A program made the translations under genes and the position numbers. This document shows, piece by piece, positions 1 through 10,556 of a DNA stretch of 64,000 bases. Numbering within the stretch: position 1 is the stretch's first letter; the number at the start of each line of letters is the position of its first letter. The DNA is from Prorocentrum cordatum (lineage: Eukaryota > Sar > Dinophyceae > Prorocentrales > Prorocentraceae): the NCBI GenBank assembly GCA_963575745.1, contig CAUYUJ010012058.1, positions 204,440 to 268,439 on the forward strand, in the 5' to 3' direction. The notes below the pieces were generated by a model. That model worked only from the letters and a program-made list of their open reading frames with translations. It did no database searches and was not told the DNA's origin.

Positions 1-379
1 TTCGAAACGACAATGGGTCACTCAAGCAACTACGCCCCTGACTATCCAAGGCGCGCTGCAAGATCTCTCCAGAGCAACTGCGGGAAGGCTTCATGCGAGA
101 GGGGGTTGGGAAGGTTGCAGTGAGAGCGTTGGAGACGCTTTCGGGGAAATTTCTTTCGCTGGCCCTGTTCAGGAACCACCCTCAGGACTTAGTACTGCCA
201 CGGATCCCGCGGAGGAATGAGGGCAGCCAGCAGGGTCAGAACTTGGACAACAGTTCGGTGACCGACGCGCCGAATTTGCTAATCATCTATGTTTTCCGTC
301 TCTGCACCCCGCATTCCTGCGACTTGGACCTTGCGCGGAGACCTAGGGCAGCCACATGTTTGTCTTACACCGGCACCTC

Positions 380-800
380 CATTTTCATCCACCTCCCACC
401 TCATCGACTCCTGCGCCGACGCTTGTGCACCTCAACCTCCCCCAATCGATCCTTGACCTTCACCAACTCAGCACCCCGAGCTCCATTCTCAAGCAACCGA
501 CTGTCCACCTCCACCTCCGCCTGTCGACTTCCAGCTTTCACCAGCTCGGTACTTCGACCTGCGACCGCCGCCATCCGACCTTTCACTTCCACCTCCACGC
601 CCACCAACCGACCTTCAGCCTCAACCAGCTCAACATCCTGACCTCCAACCTCAAGCAACCGACCTTCCACTTCACCTTCACCTGTCGACCTCCAGCTTCC
701 ACCAGCTCAGTTCTCCGTCCGACCCACGACTGCCACCATCCGACTTTCCACATCCACCTCCACCTGCCGCCCTCCATTTTTAACCACCTACCCAAGTACC
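380..800. repeat. Degenerate C-rich tandem repeat
   Basis: Imperfect copies of a phrase around CACCAGCTCGGTACTTCGAC recur at about 461, 538 and 700, giving a register near 160 bp with a half-step near 77 bp. The sequence is poor in G and reads as Pro/Ser/Thr/His-rich in several frames, so the overlapping ORFs here are unlikely to be genes. I see no recognisable gene in 1-380 or 800-1150, apart from a fragment of repeat family F (CGACCCCCAGAGGTCTGG) near 1073-1092. Confidence 0.5.
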
Positions 801-1332
801 ACCACCGGCCAGCAACGCAACAAGCACCGACCAAGACCAGCCAGCAGCGCCAACCAGACCAGACACCAACCTCCACACACCACATCCGACCAGCTGCACA
901 AACCACGAACGAGCCCGACACCAGCACTGCCATCGGCACACAAGAACGAGACCGACACCACCGAGCCCTTCCGACCTCTAACCCAAAACGATCCAAATAC
1001 GGAGCAAGACAGGCCACCACAGTCTAGCAGCATCGACCAGCGACCTATACTAGTACCACCACCGACCACCGTCGACCCCCAGAGGTCTGGACCCGGCGCC
1101 CACCGACCAAGAGCACCGCCACGACCATCAGCGGGAGGAGAAGGACAGGGAAAGCACAGTGTTGCAGGGAGCGACTCTCCCGTTGTGTCCATGCGATGTC
1201 GACCACCGTGGCAGAGCTCCAGCTGCAGACGATCGGAATACTTCAATGTTGACTGCGATGTTCCCAGCTGCCTTACATCCAAGGAGGAAGCACGGCATAA
1301 CCAGAAACTTTGGGTGCTCCGCGCGGATTTCT

Positions 1333-2227
1333 TGGAGAGAGGTTGAAGTATCAAATGAAAAAGGTCCATGAGTGTTGCAATCAACTGCCAAAGAAATGCG
1401 GAAGGCAAATGGTGCGCTTCCTTTGGTTGTGGACGGGCGTATGGTGCCCATCCGAGAGGCCGATTGGTGCCTCATCCCAAGAAGAGGCCCATGACGGCCA
1501 CGACTTGGGTGCGGGATGCCATTTGGTGGCCCCCCTGCGCCCACCCCGTCCCGCTCACAGGGTCTTCACATCCCCCGTATGGTGGTGGGATGGGTGAGCG
1601 GTCCGCCTCCCCCCGGGCCGCACGTACTGCCCGAGGTTCGTGGGGATTTGAATTGAAGGCGATGAAGTTTCCCGTTCCCCCCCTCTCCCTTCCCGCGGGG
1701 TGCACAATCCCGACGAAGCCCCCCAAAAAAGGAACGGCCCAAAATCCAGAGCCACTCCCGAGCCCAAAGTTGTCCTTATTTCAGCATCTTAACTGCGTGA
1801 CACCTGGGTGTGGGCGAGGTGGTGGTTGCGGGAGATCACGGCGCTGATGCTGCCTCGGCGTGAGGAGGAGCGGCACGTGCGCTGCGGAGGACGATTTTGG
1901 TGTGGTTGCTGGACTCGCCGCCGACGGACAATCACAAGCAAGATGACCACGGATACCGCATTGCGGACACAACGGGCCTTCAGAAACCCTATGGTGGCTC
2001 CTGGAGCGGCCGCTGGCCCTATGATGGGCAGGGGTCCGCTCCATGTCCCGAGCCCTATGGTGGCTCGTGCCCGTGTCCCGCGTCCGTGCCCTATGGTGGC
2101 TACGGCTTCTGCTACGACGTTCCCGTGGACCCTCATAACGAACATCGTCACGAAGACCTCCCCTAGAACGTTGCTGCTCCCCGCCGCCTGCCATGGCAAG
2201 TACGCCGACCGAGAATCGGTTGCGCCC
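1333..2227. repeat. 895-bp duplicated block, copy 1
   Basis: This block recurs at 2410-3304 with a constant offset of 1077 bp, no indels and about three substitutions that I could find, so identity is about 99.7%. A unique 182-bp spacer separates the copies. The near identity implies a very recent duplication, gene conversion, or an assembly artefact. It carries the minus-strand zinc-knuckle ORF. Confidence 0.9.
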
Positions 2228-2485
2228 ACCGGGACCTACAGAGTGGTCACAAACTACCTGGAGGGAGCCTGAAAGGGCAGCAGAACGCAAAGAAGGCACC
2301 AAAACAACCCCTCCAGCCCTCCCCCCCCCAAGTTCCATGAATTCAATGAGGTCAATGTGGGGGCACTGGACGGCCGGCAGGGGAATCAAGTCCCGTTCAC
2401 GGCCCACACTGGAGAGAGGTTGAAGTATCAAATGAAAAAGGTCCATGAGTGTTGCAATCAACTGCCAAAGAAATGCGGAAGGCAA
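1781..2485 (-). CDS. CCHC zinc-knuckle, Arg/Ser/His-rich protein (copy 1)
   Basis: Minus-strand ORF whose part inside the duplicated block (below 2227) contains a zinc knuckle CPQCGIRGHLACDC at 1928-1969, a perfect CX2CX4HX4C. Before it lies an Arg/Ser/His-rich stretch built on repeated SHHR-type tetrapeptides (plus-strand CCCTATGGTGGCT repeats at about 1985-2105). After it comes a Pro-rich tail ending in LRC. Zinc knuckles of this kind bind single-stranded nucleic acid and occur in retroelement Gag-like proteins and in SR-type splicing factors; which applies here cannot be told. The upstream part (2228-2485) lies outside the duplicated block and is probably not part of the original gene. The true start and exon structure are unknown. 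Confidence 0.45.
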   Translation of the reverse strand: MPSAFLWQLIATLMDLFHLILQPLSSVGRERDLIPLPAVQCPHIDLIEFMELGGGRAGGVVLVPSLRSAALSGSLQVVCDHSVGPGGRNRFSVGVLAMAGGGEQQRSRGGLRDDVRYEGPRERRSRSRSHHRARTRDTGTSHHRARDMERTPAHHRASGRSRSHHRVSEGPLCPQCGIRGHLACDCPSAASPATTPKSSSAAHVPLLLTPRQHQRRDLPQPPPRPHPGVTQLRC

Positions 2486-3304
2486 ATGGTGCGCTTCCTT
2501 TGGTTGTGGACGGGCGTATGGTGCCCATCCGAGAGGCCGATTGGTGCCTCATCCCAAGAAGAGGCCCATGACGGCCACGACTTGGGTGCGGGATGCCATT
2601 TGGTGGCCCCCCTGCGCCCACCCCGTCCCGCTCACAGGGTCTTCACATCCCCCGTATGGTGGTGGGATGGGTGAGCGGTCCGCCTCCCCCCGGGCCGCAC
2701 GTGCTGCCCGAGGTTCGTGGGGATTTGAATTGAAGGCGATGAAGTTTCCCGTTCCCCCCCTCTCCCTTCCCGCGGGGTGCACAAACCCGACGAAGCCCCC
2801 CAAAAAAGGAACGGCCCAAAATCCAGAGCCACTCCCGAGCCCAAAGTTGTCCTTATTTCAGCATCTTAACTGCGTGACACCTGGGTGTGGGCGAGGTGGT
2901 GGTTGCGGGAGATCACGGCGCTGATGCTGCCTCGGCGTGAGGAGGAGCGGCACGTGCGCTGCGGAGGACGATTTTGGTGTGGTTGCTGGACTCGCCGCCG
3001 ACGGACAATCACAAGCAAGATGACCACGGATACCGCATTGCGGACACAACGGGCCTTCAGAAACCCTATGGTGGCTCCTGGAGCGGCCGCTGGCCCTATG
3101 ATGGGCAGGGGTCCGCTCCATGTCCCGAGCCCTATGGTGGCTCGTGCCCGTGTCCCGCGTCCGTGCCCTATGGTGGCTACGGCTTCTGCTACGACGTTCC
3201 CGTGGACCCTCATAATGAACATCGTCACGAAGACCTCCCCTAGAACGTTGCTGCTCCCCGCCGCCTGCCATGGCAAGTACGCCGACCGAGAATCGGTTGC
3301 GCCC
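2410..3304. repeat. 895-bp duplicated block, copy 2
   Basis: Second copy of the block at 1333-2227. Both ends are sharp: the left break falls before TGGAGAGAGG and the right break after GGTTGCGCCC. The sequence just right of the break (3305-3352) is a fragment of the core of TIR family N, so a mobile-element boundary coincides with the edge of the duplication. Confidence 0.9.
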
Positions 3305-3466
3305 CTGGGAGGCCCCCCCCGGGCGGCGTCTCCAGCGCCGCCCCTGGCGCGCTCCATTTTTTCTGCTTCTTTTACACAGTGGCCCCTTCCTGCCATCTCT
3401 AGCCAACCTTCCGCAGCACCACTGGTGCCAGCCATGGACAGCAGTGGCATCACCGACATAATTCAT
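2858..3466 (-). CDS. CCHC zinc-knuckle, Arg/Ser/His-rich protein (copy 2)
   Basis: Second copy of the zinc-knuckle ORF, with the knuckle at 3005-3046. It shares its last 149 codons (2858-3304) with copy 1, with only a Tyr/His-type change near one substitution. Its upstream 160 bp (3305-3466) are unrelated to copy 1, because the duplication ends there; they include a piece of family N and abut the start of the LINE. The predicted N-terminus is therefore chimeric. Both copies keep the frame and the knuckle intact, which fits recent duplication but does not prove expression. Confidence 0.42.
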   Translation of the reverse strand: MNYVGDATAVHGWHQWCCGRLARDGRKGPLCKRSRKNGARQGRRWRRRPGGASQGRNRFSVGVLAMAGGGEQQRSRGGLRDDVHYEGPRERRSRSRSHHRARTRDTGTSHHRARDMERTPAHHRASGRSRSHHRVSEGPLCPQCGIRGHLACDCPSAASPATTPKSSSAAHVPLLLTPRQHQRRDLPQPPPRPHPGVTQLRC

Positions 3467-4310
3467 AAGAATGAACGGTCATTGGACACTGACGACCGTA
3501 TCGAGGAGCTTCTACAAGACGTATAACATCATCGCTGAGATGCCATTCGATCAACGAGACCTGGAGGATATAGCCAAAACAGCCTTGGGTCACTCTATGG
3601 AGTAGCAATTCTCTTGCACAAGCACTGGGGCTGTCAGATCTCCGAATCCCAGGCAATCAGCGCAAGAGTTGCCACCATGAATAACAAAACGGGGCGCATT
3701 CGATTACAGTTAGTTTCACCATACTTCCCACACGCATGGTATACGGACGCACACATACAAAGCATGCGCGACCGGATTGGTGCTATGCTAAAGGAGGCCC
3801 GTGCCCGCAACGTACGAACCTTTCTCGCCTCAGATTTCAATCCCCGGGTTGATGCGCCGCCGCACCCAGATCGAGCACCGACAGCCGTCGCGACGACCAT
3901 CAATAATGCTTCTTCTGGCTTTGTGTGCCCCCACGGGGACGGCGACGAGAGCTCCAAAGGGCAGTGGTTGCGACCCTGGGCCACGCCCGAGAAGCTCGCC
4001 ATGGTGAACACTTTCTTCCGCAAACCTCCAGACAGACAGACCACTGACACCACGACCGCGGGCAACCCGCGACAACACGACTACCCCACATTTCGTAATG
4101 AATGGGAGGGGGTCACAACCCTCCCAGACCAGAAGTTTTAGAACCCCCCAGACCATCCAGGAAAGGGCGGCACTTTGCCCAGACCCCCCCGAACCCTTCA
4201 AGACAGCTCAAATCAGACCCCCCCGCCAAATGTGACCCCCCCTACTTTATTATGGAATCCGGAGTACAGACTGGTAGATAGAAGCCTGTTTCCTTGATGC
4301 ACCAGCAGCG
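3466..4310 (+). pseudogene. LINE 1 endonuclease (EEP/APE-like) remnant
   Basis: Reading begins at about 3466 with NERSLDTDDRIEELLQDV, passes a frameshift and a stop near 3540-3605, and continues as LYGVAILLHKHWG into an open stretch to 4141. That stretch contains ASDFNPRVD, matching the GDFN motif of the exonuclease-endonuclease-phosphatase fold, and later LAMVNTFF, the usual strand after it. After an inserted element, YYGIRSTDW at about 4250-4280 resembles the C-terminal IDYI-type motif of this domain. In intact LINEs the enzyme nicks target DNA to prime reverse transcription. This copy is broken by frameshifts and the insertion. Confidence 0.75.
4103..4247. mobile_element. Short inverted-repeat insertion X in LINE 1
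   Basis: About 145 bp bounded by inverted ends (AGGGGGTCACA at the left, TGTGACCCCCCCT at the right), rich in C tracts and unlike LINE sequence. It lies exactly where endonuclease homology is interrupted and homology resumes on its right side. No clean target duplication was found, so its boundaries are accurate only to a few bases. Confidence 0.5.
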
Positions 4311-4689
4311 CGACGATATCACTGAGGACCCGATCGAGCAGCGCCACGGCGCGCCTATTGCAAACACCACCGCCCGACGAACAAGCAGCAAAAAGATCTG
4401 GCACAGCATTCGACTACAGAAGCGCGCTTACCGGAGGGAGCGAATCAGCGCCAGTTTGGACCGGGTATAGCCAGGACCCCGGTTAAGGGGAGCCAGTTGG
4501 TGATTGCGCCCCGAAGCCCAAAATATGGATTGGAATCACTAAACCAGGTCTGCCGTAGCTGGTGCTTCTCGGGTGACGGCAATGCCGGTTAGTGGAATGA
4601 GACGGGGGTGGCGTCCCCGGTACAGATCACAAAACCAGGTCCCATTAAGCCCAGTCCTGCCATCCCCCGATTGCAGCAGTGCAAGGGCC

Positions 4690-5788
4690 TGAAAACGTCC
4701 GATTAATCAAAACACGACGGAGGAAAACGCTAATTCCTGAAATGGTCGGAGCAGAGGGCAGAGAGCAGTCAACGAGACAGGCCATAGACAAATTTGCAGA
4801 TTCTTGTACTCAGTTGTATACTTCCTGCCACAGCCGTGATCTGCCGCCAACCGCAACGCCCAAGCCACCTCATATTCCGCCGCGCACGCGGGCGGAGCTC
4901 ACCGCAACAATTTTCCTCTTCCGGCTCAAGGGCGGCAGAGCACCAGACACGAATGGGATTCGCGCTTGCATTCTTGAAAAGCCAGGTCTGGAGCTTCAGC
5001 ACACCGTATGGCAATTCTAAGATCATGCTTGCAGAAGCCCCTGCGCTGGCTGGCCGGAGAAACATCGCCGCCACCGTACTCTCCAAGTCAGGCGATTGAG
5101 CGCTTCCGCAGAACTATCGCCCGACCTGCACAGTACTTACATTGTACGAGCACTCAGCCGACTACTCTACAACAGGCTCTAACCTGCCTTAGAGCGACAC
5201 CAACCTGACGATCAGACGGGCATCCGCCCTGGAAGAGGCACGCGCGACCACCTCTTCACTTTCACTTTCGACATCCTAAGTGAACGGGCAGCCGCATGGA
5301 AGCACAATCTCTGGGTTGCAGCCGTCGGTTTCAGAAAGGCCTTCGACACGATCGAGCACGGCAGCTAGTTGGCCGCATTATTATGCCAATGCGTCCCGCC
5401 TGGGCATGTAGACCTTTTGCGACTCATGTAGCATGGCCAGACAGCCGTGGTTTACATCGACACCATGTGTAAACCTTTCGACCTGCCACGCGGGACAAAG
5501 CAGGGGGATCCGCTGATATCATTTCTTTCTTACGTATTGTTCCAGCGCGTACTAGTGCCAATGATCTCATATTGGCAGAGGCGTCAAGGCGTCCAGCTGG
5601 GTCACGCCGACGCGACGACACTCGCGATCTTCTGGTTCGCAGACGACATCCTGCTGACAAGCCAAATGCTACCCAATCTAAACGCAATGCTCTCCAACCT
5701 CATCACTTTAGCCAAGCAGCACGGGTTGGAGTTGCACCCGACGAACACCAAGATCATGTCCAACCAGCCTCGCACCGCGACCCAATAG
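4690..5788 (+). pseudogene. LINE 1 reverse transcriptase remnant
   Basis: The frame at 4679-5020 carries the pre-RT linker and the conserved phrase GGRAPDTNGIRA, typical of the start of non-LTR reverse transcriptases. After frameshifts, VGFRKAFDTIEHG (near 5325-5365) matches the DFxKAFDT motif. The stretch 5447-5788 holds LPRGTKQGDPL (RT motif B) and WFADDILL, the FADD catalytic motif with both aspartates present. Stops and frameshifts at about 5030-5440 mean no continuous protein exists. It is related to jockey/CR1-like LINE enzymes; the clade cannot be set by eye. Confidence 0.85.
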
Positions 5789-5949
5789 CCAACGCAGCAG
5801 GAATTGGCATCGACATCTTGCCACGAACTAACGCCATCATCTCCGGGTCAGACCGAGACCTTCCAAAACGCACCCGGTTCCGAAACACAACGCAAGGTCC
5901 ACGCAGCATGGGCTTGCGTCAATAGCCACAAACAAGAACGCACCAGCAA

Positions 5950-6640
5950 TCGATGATTACTCACTGCGACACAGTTTGTGACTGTACTGGGGCACCGTCA
6001 TACCTATTAATTCGCATGTACGGCGCAGAAACGCGGACTCTGACTGAGCCCATCAAACAGCAGTTACGCAGCACACAGCGACAGGTCGTCAGAATGATAC
6101 TCGGGACACCCAGGAGACGCACGACAGCAACACTGGCGCCACAACGCCATCCGGAGACGGGCCAAAACAACAATGACGACACCAGCAGCATTGGCCCAGT
6201 CGATTGCATCGAGGCCGACGTTTGCAGCAACCCACCCGCCGATTAAACCAACATGCATGGCGACGCCAGCGACGACGAAGGCACGCAACCTGGCATCATG
6301 CACGACGAGGGCGACGACTTGTGGTCCAGTTTCATCCACGGGAGAACACGGCGAGCACAGACATTGATGTTCCAGCATGGCATACCTGCTGTACCCCACA
6401 TACACCGAGGAATTGCTCGGCGCTGGGCGAGTACTGTGGCGATCCATCCTTTGACACGATGGACGCACAGAGTGTACTATTGGAGCCCGAGTCTCCGCAT
6501 TCGACAACGGGGGCGGCGACAACATGGAGGGCAGCAGAAAAGGTGGGACGACGACATCCGGAAGTCTCTCCACACCGGACGGGCACATTCGCGACGCCGA
6601 CGCTGGGCATACGCAACACCCCTCAGGGACCCACCCACGC
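5950..6640 (+). pseudogene. LINE 1 C-terminal region remnant
   Basis: Contains MYGAETRTLTEPIKQQL and RQVVRMILGTPRRR, matching the post-RT segment of LINE ORF2 proteins (YGAETWTLT and RMLRxILG in many elements). After a frameshift comes the terminal arginine/tryptophan-rich segment (RGRRQHGGQQKRWDDDIRK at about 6500-6565), which resembles the RGRPxKRWxDDI motif at LINE ends. Several frames are used, so the region is decayed. Confidence 0.7.
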
Positions 6641-6644
6641 CTGG

Positions 6645-6765
6645 CATCGCTCGGACGTGTGCGTTTTTTCCTCGGCGAGGGCCATCGAGGAGCGTCCTTG
6701 ATCATTTGGCGAAAAAACCACGCACGAAACCGAAAAAAACACAGGAAATGGACGTCCGAGCGATG
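6645..6765 (+). mobile_element. 121-bp TIR element K1
   Basis: Bounded by CATCGCTCGGACGT and its inverted complement ACGTCCGAGCGATG. Two further copies of exactly the same length lie at 47619-47739 and 34815-34935. K1 and K2 are roughly 84% identical by eye with no net indels. Overlapping ORFs read through it, which gives false shared peptides. It follows the LINE remnant directly. Confidence 0.75.
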
Positions 6766-6895
6766 GCCAGCACGACGAGATCAAAACATCGACGAGAACG
6801 ACTTTCGGTGGTTATTGGCGGCCAGGGACTCCGAGTGGTGATCCTCATGCGAGTCCGCTTGCGCATCACCTTTTGGAGGCCACGGCCCCCGCGCC

Positions 6896-6949
6896 ATCCT
6901 CCTCCTCCTCCTCTTCCTCCTCCTCCTCCTCCTCCTCCTCCTCCTCGGG
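6896..6949. repeat. (TCC)n microsatellite
   Basis: About 17 near-perfect TCC units on the plus strand. The following 6950-7340 is pyrimidine-rich single-copy sequence in which I recognise no gene. Confidence 0.9.
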
Positions 6950-7344
6950 CGGGCTCCCCGGAGGGGCGCGCGCGACTCCGGCGTTCGCTTCGCCTCGTTT
7001 CTCTTCCCTCCCGATCTCTCTGCTTCAGTTCCTGCTGCTGCTGTTCGTCCTCATTCATTATTTTCCTCCTGCTCACCCGCAAACCTTTCATTCCAACTGC
7101 GCATAACACGAAGTGGTCTTTCTGTGTGAGTCGCAGTTCGTCCATGACACGCGTCCGCGGATGGAGACGACTCAGCGCCATGGGGAAGGAATGGGAGGGA
7201 GGGAGCGGATGTCAGATGAGGCGCGAGCGCACCTCGCTTGTCTTGACCACTCTGCCTCTTCCTTCCCTTCCCCCCCTCCTGTCCCCTCCCCTCTTCCCTC
7301 GTCGCTCTTGACCTCCCTCCCCGTCCCAGAACTCCGACGTCATG

Positions 7345-7445
7345 CTTTGTGCACGACGTCGACCCCCAGAGGCACGGGCCCCTTCACGGGGACCTTTTCA
7401 TTTTGGGCCGTTGCATGATCGTCCCAGGCCCGGGGAGGTCCTCGC
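7345..7445 (-). repeat. Dispersed repeat F (inverted copy)
   Basis: Reverse complement of the family F signature seen at 18960-19180: GTCGACCCCCAGAGG, a GGGCCCCTT block and CCCGGGGAGG. Family F also occurs near 21060, 41580 and 42295. The shared translated phrase GPDLWGST in several predicted ORFs comes from this repeat, not from a protein. Confidence 0.5.
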
Positions 7446-7524
7446 GACCAAGCATCTCCCGCCGCGAATCTTTCTTCACAAGAAGACGGGGGTCCAGGAC
7501 CCTGTACTGTGTTCCCTTGGGATG

Positions 7525-7690
7525 CAGTGGAGACCCATGCCAAGAAGCACCCTGCTTGCCGGGGCTTCTTGGGGTTCGATGGTTTTTCTGTGGAGAGGGT
7601 GGCGCTCCCACACCAAGAATCAGTGCGCATCCTGGGGTCTCAGGGATGGGGCTTCTCGTGGAAGGTTCCTTTGTGGTCGAGCTCCTAACT
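7525..7690 (+). mobile_element. TIR element C1
   Basis: Family C element beginning CAGTGGAGACCCATGCCAAG and containing the family core (TTCTTGGGGTTCGATGG, CACACCAAGAATCA, CTGGGGTCTCAGGG). Other copies lie at 17273, 22088 and 53573. The right end is diverged and its inverted match to the left end is weak here. Confidence 0.6.
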
Positions 7691-7854
7691 GCTGTATGCT
7701 GATGCGGTCGCGTGCCTGCCACCACGATTCCTCGAGCGAGGAGGCAGCCGGTGCGCGCGCGCGCCCGCCGGGCCGCTCGCCCCTGCGCGCGAGGTGACCG
7801 AGGGCTGCGACGACGGGGGGGCGAAGAACAACAAGCGCGCCCCCCTTACGAGCC

Positions 7855-8035
7855 CCCCCTGCAGCGCCTGTCCCTCCTCCCCTCCCCCTCTCCCTCCCTC
7901 CCTCCTGCCCCTCGTCCCGCCTGCTCCGTTCCTGCTCCCCCTCCTCCCCGTCTCCCTTCCGTCTCCTCCACCCCCCCGTCCTCCTCCATCCCCCGCCGTC
8001 CCCCTCCCTGCTTCGCCCCCTCCCGCCCTCCGAGG
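7855..8035. repeat. Pyrimidine-rich low-complexity tract
   Basis: Mixed CCT/CTCC/CCCC runs on the plus strand, followed at 8050-8120 by a purine-rich stretch that is roughly complementary. The translations are Pro/Ser-rich or Gly/Arg-rich and are not taken as genes. Confidence 0.7.
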
Positions 8036-8139
8036 GGGGTGCAGGATGTAGGAAAGGGAGGGAGGAGGGGGGAGGACAATGATGAGGGCGAGGACGAGTG
8101 TGGAGAAGGGAAGAGGAGGGAGGATTGAGAATGAAAGAG

Positions 8140-8715
8140 GGGCCTCTCGGGGGCCTCTTGGAGGCAGTTCGGAGGCCTCTTGAGGGCCGTTTCGGGGCTT
8201 CTTGGGGTATCTTTTGGGCCTCTTGGGGGCCTCTTGGGGCCTCCTGGGCGCCTCTTGGGACCTCCTGGGGGACTCTTGGGGAGGAAGCCTTGGATTTTCG
8301 GTTTGTGTGGGCTCCTCTAGGGGCTGTCTGGGGGCCCTCTTGGGCCGTCTTGGGCGCCTCTTGAGTTGTCTTGGGGCGCTCTTAGTCTGTCTTGGGGCCC
8401 TCTTGAAGGCCTCTTGGGCTGTTTCTGGGTGGTCTTGAGGACCTCTTGGGCCGTTCTGGAGCGTTGGAAAGCCGAAAAGGCGAGAACGTCAAAATTCTTC
8501 AACAACCTAAGGCAACTCAATTGTTTTGCCCCTGAAGGCCCTCTTGGGAGGTCTTTTGGAGGCCTCTTTGGGCTTGGAGGCCTCTTGGGCCATCTTGAGG
8601 CCATCTTGGGCGTCCTGGGCCGATCTTTGGGCGTCGCGGGGCCCTCTTGGGCCGTCTTGCATGCCGCTTTGGGCCCTCTTGGCCCGTCTTGGGGCCCTCT
8701 AGGGCCCGACAAGTT
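8140..8715. repeat. Minisatellite E1 (CTCTTGGGGGC-type) with unique core
   Basis: Many degenerate 10-14-bp units around CTCTTGGGGGCC, all in one orientation, interrupted at about 8455-8535 by a non-repetitive core containing GGAAAGCCGAAAAGGCGAGA. Similar array-core-array structures occur at 11330-11670 and 37140-37500. The long ORFs with SWGLLGASWG-like peptides are products of this repeat. Confidence 0.8.
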
Positions 8716-9230
8716 TACGCGCCACCACTTGGCAAAGCCCAGGTGGCACGCGGGAAGCCCCGGAAGATTTGAGAGCGAGGGGTCGGGCCTTTTCAAGACT
8801 CCCCAGGAGTGAGGATGCGGGCTTAGAGGATTGGGCCCAGGACCTGAGGACACGCCCACTCCGTGCTCAGCGGCACGGTGGCGGATGATGGTGTTGAAGA
8901 TGATGAGAAAGACGACGATGCCGATGAGTGTGCTGAAGGTGACGAGGATTAGGATATGTATGCGGAGGATAGCCATGGTCGTCGCCCTCCTTTTCCCAGT
9001 CGTCGTCCTCCTGCCCCTCCTTCCGCGCCTTCGCCCTCCCTCCTTTCTCCTTCCTTGTCCTCCTCATCCCTTCTGCCCATCCTCCTCCCGCATCTTCGCG
9101 CCCTCCTCGCTCACTCGCTCGCTTCTCATCTTCTCCTGCTTCGTCCCTTCCTCATCCCTCCCCCATCCCGGCCCTCCTGCTCTTCTCCTGGTCTTCATCT
9201 TCCTCCTCCTCAATTCCTGGTATTCGTACT

Positions 9231-9288
9231 CCTCCTCCTGCTTCTCCTCCTGCTTCTCCTCCTCCTCCTCCTCCTCTTCCTCCTCCTC

Positions 9289-9323
<35 letters not shown>

Positions 9324-9449
9324 CTCCCTCCCTCCTCCTCCTCCTCCTCCTCCTCCTCCACCTCCCCCCTCCTCCTCCTCCTCCTCCTCCTCCTCCTCCT
9401 CCTCCTCCTCCTCCTCCTCCTCCTCCTCCTCCTCCTCCTCCCCCTCCTC
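9231..9449. repeat. (CTC)n microsatellite
   Basis: About 220 bp of near-pure CTC/CCT with a short C tract near 9313-9322. It encodes poly-Ser, poly-Leu or poly-Pro depending on frame. Confidence 0.95.
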
Positions 9450-9609
9450 GCGATCCTGTCCTGCGGGCGGGCAGGCGGAGCTGCATGGGTGCCTGCGCAT
9501 CGGGCGAGGCCTGCGGCACTGCAAGCAAACCAGCCCTCTCTACGCGCGTCCCGGCGACGCCAGACCTTACCCAGAGCTTGGAGGCAGAGGGCGACATCCA
9601 GGTCGCCTG

Positions 9610-9725
9610 GATGGGGTCCGAAGGATTTCCTAAGGATTCCTCAGGATTTCCGAAAGAATCCGATGGATTTCCACATGAATCCGATGGATTCCCGAAGGAA
9701 TCCTGATACTTTCCTAAGGGATCCT
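9610..9725. repeat. Minisatellite GGATTTCC-type
   Basis: About eight degenerate units of 13-16 bp around GGATTTCCNNANGAATCC. The alternating GGATT/AATCC halves make each unit partly palindromic. Confidence 0.7.
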
Positions 9726-9839
9726 CGAGCCCTACAGGTCACGGTCGAACAGGACTACAAGTTCCCCAAGCCTGTCAGACTAGAGTGGCGCATGTGCAGG
9801 TCTAGGCCTCCCAGATGGGATCTGAGTAGATGGGGTCGG

Positions 9840-9995
9840 TGGATCGCGCCGCATCGCCGACGAATCGCCGAAGCGGCCCGATGCGGGGCCCGATCTTTTT
9901 CGCGCCGGCGTCGCCGATGTACCGCCGACGTCGCAGATGCATCGCCGATGCATCGCCGATGCGTCGCCGATGCCTCGGCGATGCGGCGCGATCCT
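9840..9995. repeat. Minisatellite GCATCGCCGAT-type
   Basis: Degenerate 9-12-bp units of GCATCGCCGAT, densest at 9918-9985. Each unit contains overlapping short palindromes (ATCGCCGAT, GATGCATC). The region 10000-10550 downstream is GC-rich and I recognise nothing in it. Confidence 0.75.
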
Positions 9996-10556
9996 CGGAC
10001 CCTCGGGCCCCATCTAGGATGCCTCTGCGACAACCACCCTGACGGCCTACCCCGCCATATGCGGCCGCGAGCGCGGTCAGAGCGAGGTGCAAGGTCAAGG
10101 TCGGCTCGGGGTGGCGGGGGGGCTCGAGTGTTCTTCGTGCCTGCTGGGTTTTTAGTTTCTAGCGCATCCTCAACGCGCGAAGACGCCTTCGTGCAATTTT
10201 CAATCGAGCGCCAGCAGTGATGCTCGAAGTCTCACACAGTCGCGCCCGATCCCAGGCCGAGCTTTGACTCGATCGGACTGCTTGCGCATCCTGGGGGGGG
10301 GCCTCGAGCATCCCCCAGTTGAGCCGGCGGAGGGCCTTGCGCTCCTGAAGGGGTGTTCTTCTGTGTTCGGTCCGTCCGCGCCGCGCTGCCATGCGGCGCG
10401 CGCGCGGGCGCGGGGGCGCGCGGGGGCCCTGCCTTTTCGGGGCCTCCTGCGGGGCCAGGGCACGCGCGGAGGTCGCGCAGGATTGCGCGGGGGGTCCTGT
10501 TTGCAACGCTGCGGTTCTGGGGCGTTCGGCGGGGCTCCTTGTGAGGCCGTGGAACT

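Larger units (their letters stand above)
3460..6644 (+). mobile_element. Decayed non-LTR retrotransposon (LINE 1)
   Basis: Contiguous remnants in the order expected of an apurinic-endonuclease-type LINE: endonuclease (about 3466-4310), linker and reverse transcriptase (about 4690-5788), then the C-terminal region (about 5950-6640). Frames change repeatedly and stops interrupt the reading, so it cannot encode a full protein. A short inverted-repeat element (4103-4247) splits the endonuclease. The 121-bp element K1 abuts the 3' end. The 5' start is placed where recognisable endonuclease sequence begins (NERSLDTDDRIEELLQDV). No poly(A) tail or target duplication was seen. Confidence 0.8.

Noticed and set aside
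8098-8438. ORFs with repeating SWGLLGASWG peptides
   Set aside because: The peptide follows the 10-12-bp minisatellite unit and recurs wherever the E arrays occur; no independent coding evidence.
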